A DNA stretch of 64,000 nucleotides from JAEZKC01 sp046546375 (GCA_046546375.1 JBKGXV010000007.1:15720-79719), one strand, 5' to 3'; numbered from the stretch's first letter, positions 43,045 to 51,974 are shown. The notes: a model not told the origin generated them from the letters alone. Program-made: numbers and translations.

Positions 43045-43980
43045 TCAATTACCTGCTTTAAAAAAAGGTGTATACAGTGGTTCATCAAATTGACCTACAA
43101 AAATCACTTCCGGTTCCAGAAGAACATCAAAACGCTCATGCACTGTTTTCTGGACATGCCGCACGACCCGCCGCACATCTTCAGCATGTCCTTCACCTCT
43201 GTTGACAATGAAATTGGCATGTTTTGGAGATATCTCCACATCCCCCTCACGGTATCCCTTTAAACCGCACATCTCAATAAGAGTACCCGCGAAATTGCCG
43301 GGAGGGCGTTTGAAGACACTTCCGCAATTCGGATATTCAAGAGGCTGCTTTCCTTTTCTGCGACAGAGAATGTTTTTTCTGATCTCAAAAAGCTTCTCAG
43401 AATCAACAGCACTGAATTCGAATGTTGCAGAAAGCACGATATCCCCGCATTCCTTCACAGCGCTGTCGCGGTAACCGAATCTCATATTTTCACTTTTCAG
43501 AACAGCTATCTCTTCTCGGGTGATGTTCAGCACTTTCGCACTCCTGAACGTATCGGCGATACAGGTGCTGAAAGCCCCCGCGTTCATTACCACTGCTCCG
43601 CCCACCGTTCCCGGTATTCCCGATAGCTCCTCAATTCCTCCACAACCGTTTCTGACCGCTTCCGCAACGAAACTGTCCAGCAACACACCACCTTGGACAT
43701 TCGCAGTACAGCCGTCAAATTTCATTTCGGAAAATCGAGATAAGTTTATCACCAACCCATCCCACCCTTTATCGCTGACAAGAACATTTGATCCTCTGCC
43801 TAGAACGAAAACCGGGAGTTTTCTCTCGGAAGCCAGAGCCAGCAACTCAATGATCTGCCGCTCGGTTTTCGGTTCGGCATAAAAACGGGCTCTTCCACCT
43901 ATCCGGTACGTGGTCTTTTCGCGCAAGGGCACATTTTCAAAAATATCTTCTGATTCATTGCCGCTGTTTTGAAGTTGCAT
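43045..43980 (-). CDS. murB: UDP-N-acetylenolpyruvoylglucosamine reductase
   Basis: 311 residues. FAD-binding VLGRGSNVLVSDKGWDG, GIPGTVGGAVVMNAGAFS, the catalytic Ser in NCGSVFKRPPG and C-terminal GDVEISPKHANFIVN with catalytic Glu fit the type II MurB family. It reduces UDP-GlcNAc-enolpyruvate to UDP-MurNAc. It is 8 nt downstream of the HD-GYP gene, in one minus-strand run (HD-GYP, murB, MBL, xerD, HU). Confidence 0.95.
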   Translation of the reverse strand: MQLQNSGNESEDIFENVPLREKTTYRIGGRARFYAEPKTERQIIELLALASERKLPVFVLGRGSNVLVSDKGWDGLVINLSRFSEMKFDGCTANVQGGVLLDSFVAEAVRNGCGGIEELSGIPGTVGGAVVMNAGAFSTCIADTFRSAKVLNITREEIAVLKSENMRFGYRDSAVKECGDIVLSATFEFSAVDSEKLFEIRKNILCRRKGKQPLEYPNCGSVFKRPPGNFAGTLIEMCGLKGYREGDVEISPKHANFIVNRGEGHAEDVRRVVRHVQKTVHERFDVLLEPEVIFVGQFDEPLYTPFFKAGN

Positions 43981-43988
43981 AGAGGAAG

Positions 43989-45881
43989 TCAGTGTTCCGG
44001 AAAGAGTTTATATATTTTCTTCTCTATAAAGAAGTCAACGATTTCGGAGTCGAGATGATTGTTGTCCGCTTCAGCTTTTAAAATCTGCAAGGCCTTTTCG
44101 GGGAGCATTCTCGGTTTATACGGCCGATCCTGAGCCACAAGGGCTTCGTAAATATCAACTACAGCGAGAATACGACTTTCCAGCGGTATCTGATCCCCCG
44201 TCAGTCCGTGAGGATAGCCACTCCCGTCCATTTTTTCATGATGATAACAGGCGATGCGGGGAATATCAGCAAGAGGTTTGGTCCAGGGAATTTTCGAAAG
44301 AATTTTGAAGGTGGAAACGGTGTGGGAATTGATTGTCTCACGCTCTTTTTGAGTAAGATTGCCTTTGCGCACAGAAAGGCTCTCTAATTCAGAATCAGTG
44401 AGCAAACGGCATACTTCCCTGTTCGGTTTCCTGTATGTTTTTTTGGACAATGCAGTCAGTTTGGCAAGATCGTCATCACTCAGAAAACCTGCCATATTCA
44501 CCCGAAGGAGAAATTCCCGATCCTCACAGATCTCTTCTGCCGTTTTCCAGTCCGCCGATTCCGGCATCACCTTCAATGCAAGCTCAATATAATCCAGTTT
44601 GGCGAGAATACCCTTCATCTCCCCTGAGCTGAGCCTGCATTCTTTAGTAAGCAGATGTTCCGGAACCCCTATTTTCCCAATATCGTGAAGATGTGCCGCG
44701 AATTCAAACTGCCGTATTCTGTCCTCTGAGGCCACCAAATCAGCGAAGGGGCAGGATGGTTCCTCCTTTATCACATCCATAAAGGCTTTGGCATATCCCC
44801 TGACTCTTTTGGAATGTCCGGAAGTCACCCTGTCTCTTTCATCAATAGCAGCAACAGAGGAAAGAAGAAAGCCTTCGAACAGGTTTTTGATGTTTTCATA
44901 CAACATGACTCTCTCAATGGAAACTGCCGCATATGATGCGATAGAGAGAATAATATCCTCATCACTCATGGAAAAGGAAGTCACATATTTCTCGAAATCT
45001 TCCGGGGTCGAAAGCAGCCTATGCTCAGTTTTTTTATTCATGAGCTGAAGCACACCCACCACTTCACCATCCAGATTCTTTAAAGGGACCGTGAGCATGG
45101 ATTTGCTTCTGTAGCCTGAATTCCGGTCGAAGTCTCTTCCGAATTTGCAGCAAACATCCGAGCTCAGTGAATAGACATCATCTATGGTCAGAGACTTACC
45201 ACTGGACGCAACATGACCGGCAATGGTATCCGAGCTTATGGGGACAGTAAACTCTTTTATACTTTTCAATTTGACCGAATCGTTCTGCGCCACCCTGAAG
45301 CGAAGATTGTCGTTTTGGCTTTTGGCATCCGGGTCATCTCTTGTATAAATGCTCCCGGCGTCCGCAGAGATGATCTCCCGACTCACAGTGAGGATATGTT
45401 CCAGAAGGGCTGTGAGGTCATTTTCGTTTGAAAGGGCTGTTCCGATTCTGACAAGCTGGTCCTTCTGCCTGCGATACTTCATTATCTCCTGAGTAAGAAC
45501 AGTGTGCTTCTCCATGAGAGAAACGTTACGTTGAATGGAAAGAAGCATGTTCAGAGCAACAGTTTCGTTCAGGGGTGAACGGAAAACTCCGCACAGAGGC
45601 AGGTCATAAATGAAAGGCGGAACCGCCTCTCCCTCAACACATTGATACAGCGGGACATTTTCCCCGAAACCTATAGGCTGACTGCGGAAAACATCCAGCA
45701 TCTCTTTTCGATTGCATGGTAGATAGGATATTACAGCTGCAGGTGCTTTTGAAGCAGACAAAACGGGGGGCGTGGCTGTGGGATACATTTCCAAATCGAA
45801 ACCCCACCCGGAGGCCAGCAATTTCACCAATGCCGCATCGGAATCGGGCATTATTCCGAAAATGAATATTTTCCTCTGCAT
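43989..45881 (-). CDS. GAF and HD-GYP protein (probable c-di-GMP phosphodiesterase)
   Basis: 630 residues. The first ~120 residues look like a degenerate receiver domain (no clear phospho-Asp), followed by a helix, a GAF domain (~145-320, ISSDTIAGHVASSGKSL) and an HD-GYP domain (~330-620). The latter has HDIGKIGVPEHLL and YHHEKMDGSGYPHGLTGDQI with all metal and GYP residues; a ~80-residue insertion sits between the HD and the GYP halves. Enzymes of this type hydrolyse c-di-GMP. A promoter-like TTGATT-18-TACATT lies ahead of it. Confidence 0.92.
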   Translation of the reverse strand: MQRKIFIFGIMPDSDAALVKLLASGWGFDLEMYPTATPPVLSASKAPAAVISYLPCNRKEMLDVFRSQPIGFGENVPLYQCVEGEAVPPFIYDLPLCGVFRSPLNETVALNMLLSIQRNVSLMEKHTVLTQEIMKYRRQKDQLVRIGTALSNENDLTALLEHILTVSREIISADAGSIYTRDDPDAKSQNDNLRFRVAQNDSVKLKSIKEFTVPISSDTIAGHVASSGKSLTIDDVYSLSSDVCCKFGRDFDRNSGYRSKSMLTVPLKNLDGEVVGVLQLMNKKTEHRLLSTPEDFEKYVTSFSMSDEDIILSIASYAAVSIERVMLYENIKNLFEGFLLSSVAAIDERDRVTSGHSKRVRGYAKAFMDVIKEEPSCPFADLVASEDRIRQFEFAAHLHDIGKIGVPEHLLTKECRLSSGEMKGILAKLDYIELALKVMPESADWKTAEEICEDREFLLRVNMAGFLSDDDLAKLTALSKKTYRKPNREVCRLLTDSELESLSVRKGNLTQKERETINSHTVSTFKILSKIPWTKPLADIPRIACYHHEKMDGSGYPHGLTGDQIPLESRILAVVDIYEALVAQDRPYKPRMLPEKALQILKAEADNNHLDSEIVDFFIEKKIYKLFPEH

Positions 45882-45927
45882 ATGCTGCTTTCAGGAAATG
45901 TTCCAGCTTCTGAAACGATACAACATA

Positions 45928-45957
45928 AATGTATCTCTTTAAGGAACTATCAATCAA
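45928..45957 (-). promoter_or_regulatory. Candidate promoter of HD-GYP/murB run
   Basis: On the minus strand TTGATT (45957-45952), an 18-bp spacer, TACATT (45933-45928), 47 bp before the HD-GYP start. Each hexamer matches consensus at 4 positions. Confidence 0.4.
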
Positions 45958-45970
45958 GGTTTTTTTTGGC

Positions 45971-45998
45971 AAAAAAAAAGCCCTTCAGAAGAAGGGCT
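45971..45998 (-). terminator. Intrinsic terminator of the tRNA operon
   Basis: AGCCCTTC (45979-45986), loop AGAA, GAAGGGCT (45991-45998), with nine A on the plus strand (45971-45979), i.e. a U9 tract on the minus strand. It starts 6 nt after the tRNA-Asp 3' end. Confidence 0.92.
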
Positions 45999-46003
45999 CG
46001 AAA

Positions 46004-46080
46004 TGGCGGACCGGACGAGACTCGAACTCGCGGCCTCTGGCTTGACAGGCCAGCGTTCTAACCAACTGAACTACCGGTCC
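46004..46080 (-). tRNA. tRNA-Asp (GTC)
   Basis: Full cloverleaf on the minus strand: acceptor GGACCGG/CCGGTCC, D-arm GTTCAGTTGGTTAGAAC, anticodon stem CTGGC/GCCAG with loop CTGTCAA (anticodon GTC), T-arm with GTTCGAGTC, discriminator G, and the CCA end encoded in the DNA. Confidence 0.96.
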
Positions 46081-46099
46081 AATAATCCTGTATTTTCAA

Positions 46100-46174
46100 T
46101 GGGCGTTGTAGGATTCGAACCTACGACCACCTGCTTGTAAGGCAGGCACTCTATACCAGCTGAGCTAAACGCCC
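46100..46174 (-). tRNA. tRNA-Val (TAC)
   Basis: Minus-strand cloverleaf: acceptor GGGCGTT/AACGCCC, D-arm TAGCTCAGCTGGTATAGAG, anticodon stem CCTGC/GCAGG with loop CTTACAA (anticodon TAC), T-arm GTTCGAATC, discriminator A. CCA is not encoded (TTG follows), unlike the adjacent tRNA-Asp. Its first bases overlap the end of the preceding coding sequence. Confidence 0.96.
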
Positions 46175-46392
46175 TTGCTTTCTTTGTGATCTCCGTCTTT
46201 TTTCCAGTACCCATGAAGAATGGCATAAGGAATCAGACCGCAGTACACCGCAACCAGAATAGCTGGTGCCACACTTCTCGATAAGGGGTTGCTTTCTGGA
46301 CCCTGCGCCAAACATACGTACCCTATAACCAACAGTACAAAAGCAAGTCCAAAAAGGTAAAAATTTTTTTTCGAAAACAACCAGTTTTTCAT
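46165..46392 (-). CDS. Small two-helix membrane protein (DUF3098-like), stop codon inside tRNA-Val
   Basis: 75 residues, start ATG after AAGGAAAG. Two membrane helices (YLFGLAFVLLVIGYVCLA; APAILVAVYCGLIPYAIL). The pattern of a basic start with F-S-K-K-N-Y/F and two helices resembles the DUF3098 group known from Bacteroidota; function unknown. The last codons are AAG GGC GTT TAG, and the stop lies within the tRNA-Val gene (first base of tRNA is the third base of that AAG). The same promoter probably drives this gene and both tRNAs. Confidence 0.7.
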   Translation of the reverse strand: MKNWLFSKKNFYLFGLAFVLLVIGYVCLAQGPESNPLSRSVAPAILVAVYCGLIPYAILHGYWKKDGDHKESKGV

Positions 46393-46414
46393 ATCGCTTT
46401 CCTTAAGGTTCTTT

Positions 46415-46443
46415 AAATTAGTAGATTACACGTACAAAGTCAA
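46415..46443 (-). promoter_or_regulatory. Candidate promoter of DUF3098-like gene and tRNAs
   Basis: On the minus strand TTGACT (46443-46438), a 17-bp spacer, TAATTT (46420-46415), 23 bp before the start codon. Hexamers and spacing are identical to those ahead of purA. Confidence 0.5.
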
Positions 46444-46444
46444 A

Positions 46445-47056
46445 TTATTTTTCCATTTCAGAGCATTTCTTCTCAGCTCCATTTGTTCCGTTCCGGGCCT
46501 CCAAAGATGTAATCCGTTCATTGGTGACCCTCACGGCCTCATTCATCAGATTTGCAAGATTCTGAAGCTGATCGCCTTTACGCAGTTTTATGTGATCGGT
46601 ATACTTTCCTGCGATAATGTTGTGACATACCTTCTCGAATCTGAAAATCGGACCGGCAAGCTTGTGAGAGAAAAATATGGTAAGAAGAACCATCTGTATC
46701 ACCACAAGGAGAAGACCGATGCCGAAAACCCAGAGAAGATTTCCGATTAATTCCCGTTTAAGCTCGTTGCTGCTTGCAAACTCCCTCACGTTATGCCGCA
46801 GTTTCTGAATCAGCGTTTCATACTGCTCCACTGAGGGATTGGGCTGATCCTGAAGCTTGACCGCGATGGTATTCTCAACATCCTGCTTCATTATACGTGT
46901 TGTCGTCGAAAAGATTGCCTGGGATGCGAAATACAGAGTCAGAATCATGAATACAAGCATCACCAGCATAGGGATAAGGAAGGTAAGCATATACCGGCCC
47001 TGCAGCTTGCGGTCGATGAAAAAATGCTTTCTGGTGAAAGTAGTGTTGTTTGACAC
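46445..47056 (-). CDS. Two-helix HAMP-domain membrane protein without output domain
   Basis: 203 residues, GTG start after AAGGAGAAG. First membrane helix ~22-47, a periplasmic loop of ~70 residues, second helix ~108-128, then a HAMP domain (SHKLAGPIFRFEKVCHNIIA; KYTDHIKLRKGDQLQNLANL) and a short coiled tail. There is no kinase, cyclase or methyl-accepting domain after the HAMP. Such short HAMP proteins occur in deltaproteobacteria and relatives next to regulatory genes. It is 11 bp after the PgpH-like gene and cotranscribed with it, so it may modulate that enzyme. Confidence 0.8.
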   Translation of the reverse strand: MSNNTTFTRKHFFIDRKLQGRYMLTFLIPMLVMLVFMILTLYFASQAIFSTTTRIMKQDVENTIAVKLQDQPNPSVEQYETLIQKLRHNVREFASSNELKRELIGNLLWVFGIGLLLVVIQMVLLTIFFSHKLAGPIFRFEKVCHNIIAGKYTDHIKLRKGDQLQNLANLMNEAVRVTNERITSLEARNGTNGAEKKCSEMEK

Positions 47057-47067
47057 GGTACTTCTCC

Positions 47068-49356
47068 TTATTTATTCGGATACTCTATTCTAGTATGAAA
47101 GATACCTTGAAGCACAGGCATGAATCCCTCAGTAATTTCATTTAAATCCCTTAAAGTGAGATTGCACTGATCTAACTGCGAGGCAAGAAACTTGTCCCTA
47201 ATTATCTTTTTCACCAGTTCACGAAGAAGTTTGGGCGAACTGCTCGCCAAACTCCTCGATGCAGCCTCTACCGAATCGGCCAGCATGATTATGGCCGTTT
47301 CCCGAGTCTGGGGTACAGGACCGGGATAGCAGAAATCCTTCTGCTGAACCTGCTTGTGAGGATCCTGCTCAAGAGCCTTTTCATAGAAAAAGGATACGGT
47401 ACTGTCCCCGTGATGCTGAAGGATAACATCCTGAATCACTTTTGGCAACTTATATTTTTTGGCCAATTCAACGCCCTCTTTAACATGAGAGGAGATGATA
47501 AGAGCACTCATAGAGGGGGAAAGTTTGTTGTGACGGCTTTTATCTCCAAGGCAGTTTTCTACAAAGTAGTCGGATTTTTCAATTTTACCTATATCATGGT
47601 AATACGCTGCGACCCTGGCCAGAAGTGAATTGGCTCTTATACGCTGAGCAGCAGATTCGGCCAGATTTCCCACCAGAACGCTGTGGTTATAAGTTCCAGC
47701 CGCCTCTATGGACAGACGCTTGAGGATAGGGTGGTTCATATCTGAAAGTTCCACAAGGGTCATATCTGTCGTTATATCGAAAACACGTTCAAAAAGCGGG
47801 GTAAGCATCATAGCCAAAAAGATGGAGGACAATACCCCAACCAGGGTAAGTGTGTAGTTAACCGCCAGAAGATCAACAGTGAACTTGTAGGCAACCAACT
47901 GCCAGATTGAAACAATCAGTATACAGGTGACGAAAATCGGAGGTATCGCTCTGAAAAAATGCCAACGGTAACGTATTCTGTAGGTAACCAGGGCGGATAC
48001 CAGGGATACCAGAAAGGTGTAGATGAAAAGGTATTGATTGAAACCGGATACAATACTGAAATAGAGGCTTACAAAAAGGCCCAGAATCACACTGAGATGA
48101 AACCCGAAAAGAATCGCGCACAGAATAGTTCCGGCGGATACCGGGATGAGATATTCGGGAATGATCTGCAGCATTTCGTTCTTTTCAAACAACCGGGGCA
48201 GAAGCTCCATTCCCAGACGGACTATGATCAGCTGGAAAACAAGAATGATACTGAAAGCGATAAGACTTTTGGGTTTGTTTACAAAAGGCCTCTGGAATTT
48301 TTTGAGGTAATAGGCAAGAAAAAGCAGTGGCAAAAGAGCCAGCAGAAGTCGCCCCAGATTGCCCATTCTGATCTTTCTTTTATCCTGCACATTCTCCATA
48401 CGATCAAGCGCGATATGAAGAGAACGGAGTTTCTGGATTATCTCCGGGGTAACCTCCTGGTGCTTGCGGACAATTTCAGTATCCTTTAAGACTTTTCCAC
48501 TTACTTTTCGCACCTCCTGGGCTGCGGCCTGCATTCTCTTGAAAGTTTCCCTGCTATTCACCCTCACATTGGGGCGTACACAGGAGGAAAGAAGTTCATA
48601 CAATGCATTTAAAGCCTCATTATCCACCTTGCGTTCACGCCTGAGTTTAGTTATCACGTATTCAAGAGCGATCTCTTTTACCGGAAGTTCCGAGACCGCC
48701 ACTGTACTTTCCGTTTTTCCCCTGCGCAGGGTCACAAACCTCTTCTGATATAGCCTGTTGTTTTCAAAGATGGTATTGTACTGTGAGCGCAAATTATCCA
48801 GCTCTTCGGTATAAGAATACAACAATATCGAAGAAACCCCCCTGCCCATCAGCAAAGTAAGCTGACGTGATGCTTCTTCGAAAAGAGCCGGACGATTTTG
48901 AAGAGTCTGCACGGCTTTTCGAGACAGTTCACCTGACAGCAAACGCTTATGAACTTTTCTGAGCGAATCGGCAGTGTCTTTTTCCAGATAATTGAAAGAG
49001 GCCTGTATGGAGGAAAGCTTTTCCGATGCTTTCCTGCCAACCTCCGGATCATAATCCATAACCAGCAGCACCTGCTCTCTTGCCTTTTCCCTTTCCCTCT
49101 TAAGCTCTTCATCAGATCTGATGACATCGAAAGTGAAAGGTGCGATTATAGTCTCTTCCGCCGCCGCACCGGGTTTGGGAAGATCAAAGGGCTGAACAGT
49201 CTTGTGGTAGGGGAAAAGCAACACAAGACATAACACAGTAAAAAGGAGAATAAGAAGAGGAGGTGTTACAAATGAGGGCAGTTTTATCCTCAAGCGTGAC
49301 GGCTTGGGCACTGCGGGTATACTGCGGGTTTCTTTTTTTCGGAAAATTTTAATCAT
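47068..49356 (-). CDS. pgpH: 7TMR-HDED/HD-domain membrane phosphodiesterase (PgpH family)
   Basis: 762 residues. An N-terminal helix (~30-50), a long extracytoplasmic domain (~55-345), then about seven membrane helices (~350-535), then an HD domain. The HD domain reads MNHPILKRLSIEAAGTYNHS (the family motif), HDIGKIEKSDYFVEN and HVKEGVELAKKYKLP, with ILQHHGDSTVSFFYEKAL after it. PgpH enzymes hydrolyse c-di-AMP to pApA. The metal ligands appear intact. No diadenylate cyclase (dac) gene is in the window. Confidence 0.92.
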   Translation of the reverse strand: MIKIFRKKETRSIPAVPKPSRLRIKLPSFVTPPLLILLFTVLCLVLLFPYHKTVQPFDLPKPGAAAEETIIAPFTFDVIRSDEELKREREKAREQVLLVMDYDPEVGRKASEKLSSIQASFNYLEKDTADSLRKVHKRLLSGELSRKAVQTLQNRPALFEEASRQLTLLMGRGVSSILLYSYTEELDNLRSQYNTIFENNRLYQKRFVTLRRGKTESTVAVSELPVKEIALEYVITKLRRERKVDNEALNALYELLSSCVRPNVRVNSRETFKRMQAAAQEVRKVSGKVLKDTEIVRKHQEVTPEIIQKLRSLHIALDRMENVQDKRKIRMGNLGRLLLALLPLLFLAYYLKKFQRPFVNKPKSLIAFSIILVFQLIIVRLGMELLPRLFEKNEMLQIIPEYLIPVSAGTILCAILFGFHLSVILGLFVSLYFSIVSGFNQYLFIYTFLVSLVSALVTYRIRYRWHFFRAIPPIFVTCILIVSIWQLVAYKFTVDLLAVNYTLTLVGVLSSIFLAMMLTPLFERVFDITTDMTLVELSDMNHPILKRLSIEAAGTYNHSVLVGNLAESAAQRIRANSLLARVAAYYHDIGKIEKSDYFVENCLGDKSRHNKLSPSMSALIISSHVKEGVELAKKYKLPKVIQDVILQHHGDSTVSFFYEKALEQDPHKQVQQKDFCYPGPVPQTRETAIIMLADSVEAASRSLASSSPKLLRELVKKIIRDKFLASQLDQCNLTLRDLNEITEGFMPVLQGIFHTRIEYPNK

Positions 49357-49457
49357 TCAGTACGAACCGATCTTCTCTTCGGTCCAGTATCATCAGCATG
49401 CAGTCTTCAAGCATAATGATGGGGAAGATCAACTTATCTTTGGTTACAAAGAAATTA

Positions 49458-49479
49458 CCCCTTCCAACCAAGGAAGGGG
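49458..49479 (-). terminator. Hairpin after lipoprotein gene (possible terminator)
   Basis: CCCCTTCC (49458-49465) and GGAAGGGG (49472-49479) make a perfect 8-bp stem with a 6-nt loop. On the minus strand it is followed by TAATTTCTTTG, a moderate T-tract. It lies between the lipoprotein stop and the PgpH-like gene. Confidence 0.6.
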
Positions 49480-49549
49480 CTGACAAATTCTTCCGATATG
49501 ATTCATAAACAGCAGTATTGAAAATACTTTAGAATTCTGAGTGTATTTT

Positions 49550-49888
49550 CTACGGTTGAGCCGGTTGTGACTCTTCCGGTGCACCCTGCTGTGTTGCCGA
49601 TGTATCCTGCTGAGCATCCGTTTCCGCGGGCACCTGCTCCTCCGGTGAAACCTGCTGATTGCCGCCTTCACCGCTCATCTCTTTTTCAAGCTCTTTTCTC
49701 TCCATTCTGAGCTCGGAGAGCTTTTTTTCAGCATCCACGGCTTCCTTGCGTGCCTTTTCAAGTTCGGCTTGTTCGTCCTGGGACATTTTGCCGCCGCCGG
49801 TTTTGGAACCACCGCACCCCACAAAACCCACAGTTGCAATAACGGAAACAACAAGTAACAAGCGTGCTGCCAATTTTATCCTCGACAT
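49550..49888 (-). CDS. Small lipoprotein with coiled coil and Pro/Gln/Glu-rich tail
   Basis: 112 residues from ATG at 49886-49888 (GGAGGACCTCAG upstream). N-terminal signal ending in a lipobox-like VGFVGC, then a Gly/Ser/Lys linker, a coiled coil (~45-75, DEQAELEKARKEAVDAEKKL) and a low-complexity tail rich in Pro, Gln and Glu. It is exported and lipid-anchored, probably to the outer membrane. It resembles Lpp-type spacers only in style; no function is known. Confidence 0.75.
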   Translation of the reverse strand: MSRIKLAARLLLVVSVIATVGFVGCGGSKTGGGKMSQDEQAELEKARKEAVDAEKKLSELRMERKELEKEMSGEGGNQQVSPEEQVPAETDAQQDTSATQQGAPEESQPAQP

Positions 49889-50007
49889 CTGAGGTCCTCC
49901 TCTAACGGACAATAAAAAGAAAGTTCTTCATGATGCAATACACTAAATAATAATTTCTAAGGGGGGCCAAGTCAAGAAATTGCTTTTCCCCACATCCCTT
50001 CTCCAAA

Positions 50008-51789
50008 TTATTCAACCAGCCTTATTCCCAACTCCTTCAACTGCTCCTGAGAAACCCTGTCGGGAGCATTGTCCATGAGAGATATCCCGGCAGTCGTTTT
50101 AGGAAAAGGGATCACATCCCGAATACTGTCCAAGCCCAACATAAGCATTACCAGTCTGTCCAACCCGAAGGCGATACCGCCATGAGGAGGAGCCCCGAAA
50201 GAAAGCGCGTGCAGCAGGAACCCGAACTTCTCCTCGGCCTCCTGCTTCTCTATTCCCAAAAGGTCGAATATTCTCTGCTGGACATCACTGTTGTGAATAC
50301 GGATACTGCCCCCTCCGACCTCGGTTCCGTTAAGAACCAGATCATAAGCTCTTGAACGGGTTTTGTAATACTGTTCACTCCAAAGCAGATCTGAATCCCT
50401 TTCCTCCGGCGCGGTGAAAGGATGATGAACAGAAATGAACCGGTTCTCCTCTTCACTGAACTCAAAGAGCGGAAACTCGTTTACCCACAGAAAATTGAAT
50501 TCACCTTCCCTGACCAATTTTCTTTGGTGACCCAACTCCAGCCTGAGCTGCCCCATTGCGCTAAAGGCTGTTTTTTCAGAATCGGCAATAATGAAGATCA
50601 TATCTCCGACCTGAGCACCGCACTCATTTTTGAGCCCGGTCACCTCCTGCCCGGAAAGGAACTTGGCAGCAGGCCCCTCCAGCCCCTGATCAGTCACCCT
50701 GAGCCATACCAGACCTTTTGCCCCATACTTTCCCACATGAGAGGTAAGTTTGTCTATGTTTTTACGGCTCAAATCCCCACAACTGTTTGCACAGAGCGCA
50801 ACAATACGTCCCTCACTGGAAACAACCGAGCGGAACACCTTGAATTCCGATTTTCCGAAAACACCGGTAACATCATTTAACACAAGCCCGAAACGAAGAT
50901 CCGGCTTGTCTGTTCCATATGTATGAAAAGCTTCCTTGTAAGTCATTCGGGGAAACGGAGTAGATATTTTGGTATCAAGACAGTTTCTGAATACCGATTT
51001 CATCAACCCCTCGAATGCAGAGTAGATATCCTCTTCCTCAACGAAGGAGAGTTCAGCATCGATTTGTGTGAATTCGGGCTGACGGTCAGCTCTGAGATCT
51101 TCATCCCGGAAACAGCGTGCGATCTGGAAATAGCGCTCAAATCCCGACACCATCAGTATCTGTTTATAAGTCTGAGGCGACTGTGGAAGAGCATAGAATT
51201 TACCCTTGTTCACACGGCTGGGGACCAGAAAATCCCGAGCTCCTTCGGGAGTACTCTTCATCAGTATGGGTGTCTCCACCTCAACAAATCCATTCTCCCA
51301 CAGAAATTTGCGCGCTTCCATGACTACTTTATGCCTGAACATGATATTGTGCTGAAGCTTTGGGCGCCTCAAATCCAGAAAACGGTAGCGGAAACGCAAC
51401 TCCTCCGATTCAGCAGCATCAGGATCATTTATATGAAGAGGAGGAGTCTGGGAGGAATTAATAAGCTGAAAGGAAGCAGCTGAAACCTCCACCTCCCCTG
51501 TCTTCATTCGCGCATTGACCATGTTTTCCGGACGCCGCAGGACCTTCCCCTTCACAGCTATCACATACTCGTGTCGAAGCTTTGAGGCTTCTTCAGACAG
51601 CTGAGCTCCGGATTCGGGATAGAAAACAAGCTGGGTTATGCCGGAACGATCACGCAGATCGATAAAAATCACTCCTCCGTGATTTCTCCAATTATGTACC
51701 CACCCTTTCAAAACCACATCTTTGCCTTCATCAGAACCTCTCAACTCACCACATTCGTGACTACGGCTCCATTCATTCTTACTGCTCAT
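50008..51789 (-). CDS. aspS: Aspartyl-tRNA synthetase
   Basis: 593 residues from ATG at 51787-51789 (AAGGGA upstream); the frame is open further but the conserved protein starts here (WSRSHECGELRGSDEGKDV). OB-fold anticodon-binding domain with GWVHNWRNHGGVIFIDLRDR, class II core motifs RCFRDEDLRADRQPEFTQID and, at the end, GIAFGLDRLVMLMLGLDSIR. The bacterial-type GAD insertion is present. The divergent ABC-transporter gene starts 210 bp away. Confidence 0.95.
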   Translation of the reverse strand: MSSKNEWSRSHECGELRGSDEGKDVVLKGWVHNWRNHGGVIFIDLRDRSGITQLVFYPESGAQLSEEASKLRHEYVIAVKGKVLRRPENMVNARMKTGEVEVSAASFQLINSSQTPPLHINDPDAAESEELRFRYRFLDLRRPKLQHNIMFRHKVVMEARKFLWENGFVEVETPILMKSTPEGARDFLVPSRVNKGKFYALPQSPQTYKQILMVSGFERYFQIARCFRDEDLRADRQPEFTQIDAELSFVEEEDIYSAFEGLMKSVFRNCLDTKISTPFPRMTYKEAFHTYGTDKPDLRFGLVLNDVTGVFGKSEFKVFRSVVSSEGRIVALCANSCGDLSRKNIDKLTSHVGKYGAKGLVWLRVTDQGLEGPAAKFLSGQEVTGLKNECGAQVGDMIFIIADSEKTAFSAMGQLRLELGHQRKLVREGEFNFLWVNEFPLFEFSEEENRFISVHHPFTAPEERDSDLLWSEQYYKTRSRAYDLVLNGTEVGGGSIRIHNSDVQQRIFDLLGIEKQEAEEKFGFLLHALSFGAPPHGGIAFGLDRLVMLMLGLDSIRDVIPFPKTTAGISLMDNAPDRVSQEQLKELGIRLVE

Positions 51790-51947
51790 GCACAATCCCT
51801 TGTGATTATCAGTTCCAGTGAAATTCAGTTTTAGAAAATATAACCTGCCAAAGAGAATCGAGCGTATTGATGGAAGATGGTGATACTTTCTTTCCAGACC
51901 TCTTGCCTTTACTGATTTCCCCGCTGTAGTTTTGTAAATTCCACATT

Positions 51948-51974
51948 GAAGGTTTAGACTCATTCCAAACCTTC
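51948..51974. promoter_or_regulatory. Palindrome upstream of ABC transporter pair, candidate operator
   Basis: GAAGGTTT (51948-51955) and AAACCTTC (51967-51974) are a perfect 8-bp inverted repeat with inner GA/TC symmetry, 25 bp before the ABC ATPase start and in the region shared with aspS. It suits a dimeric repressor site or a leader hairpin. Confidence 0.4.
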
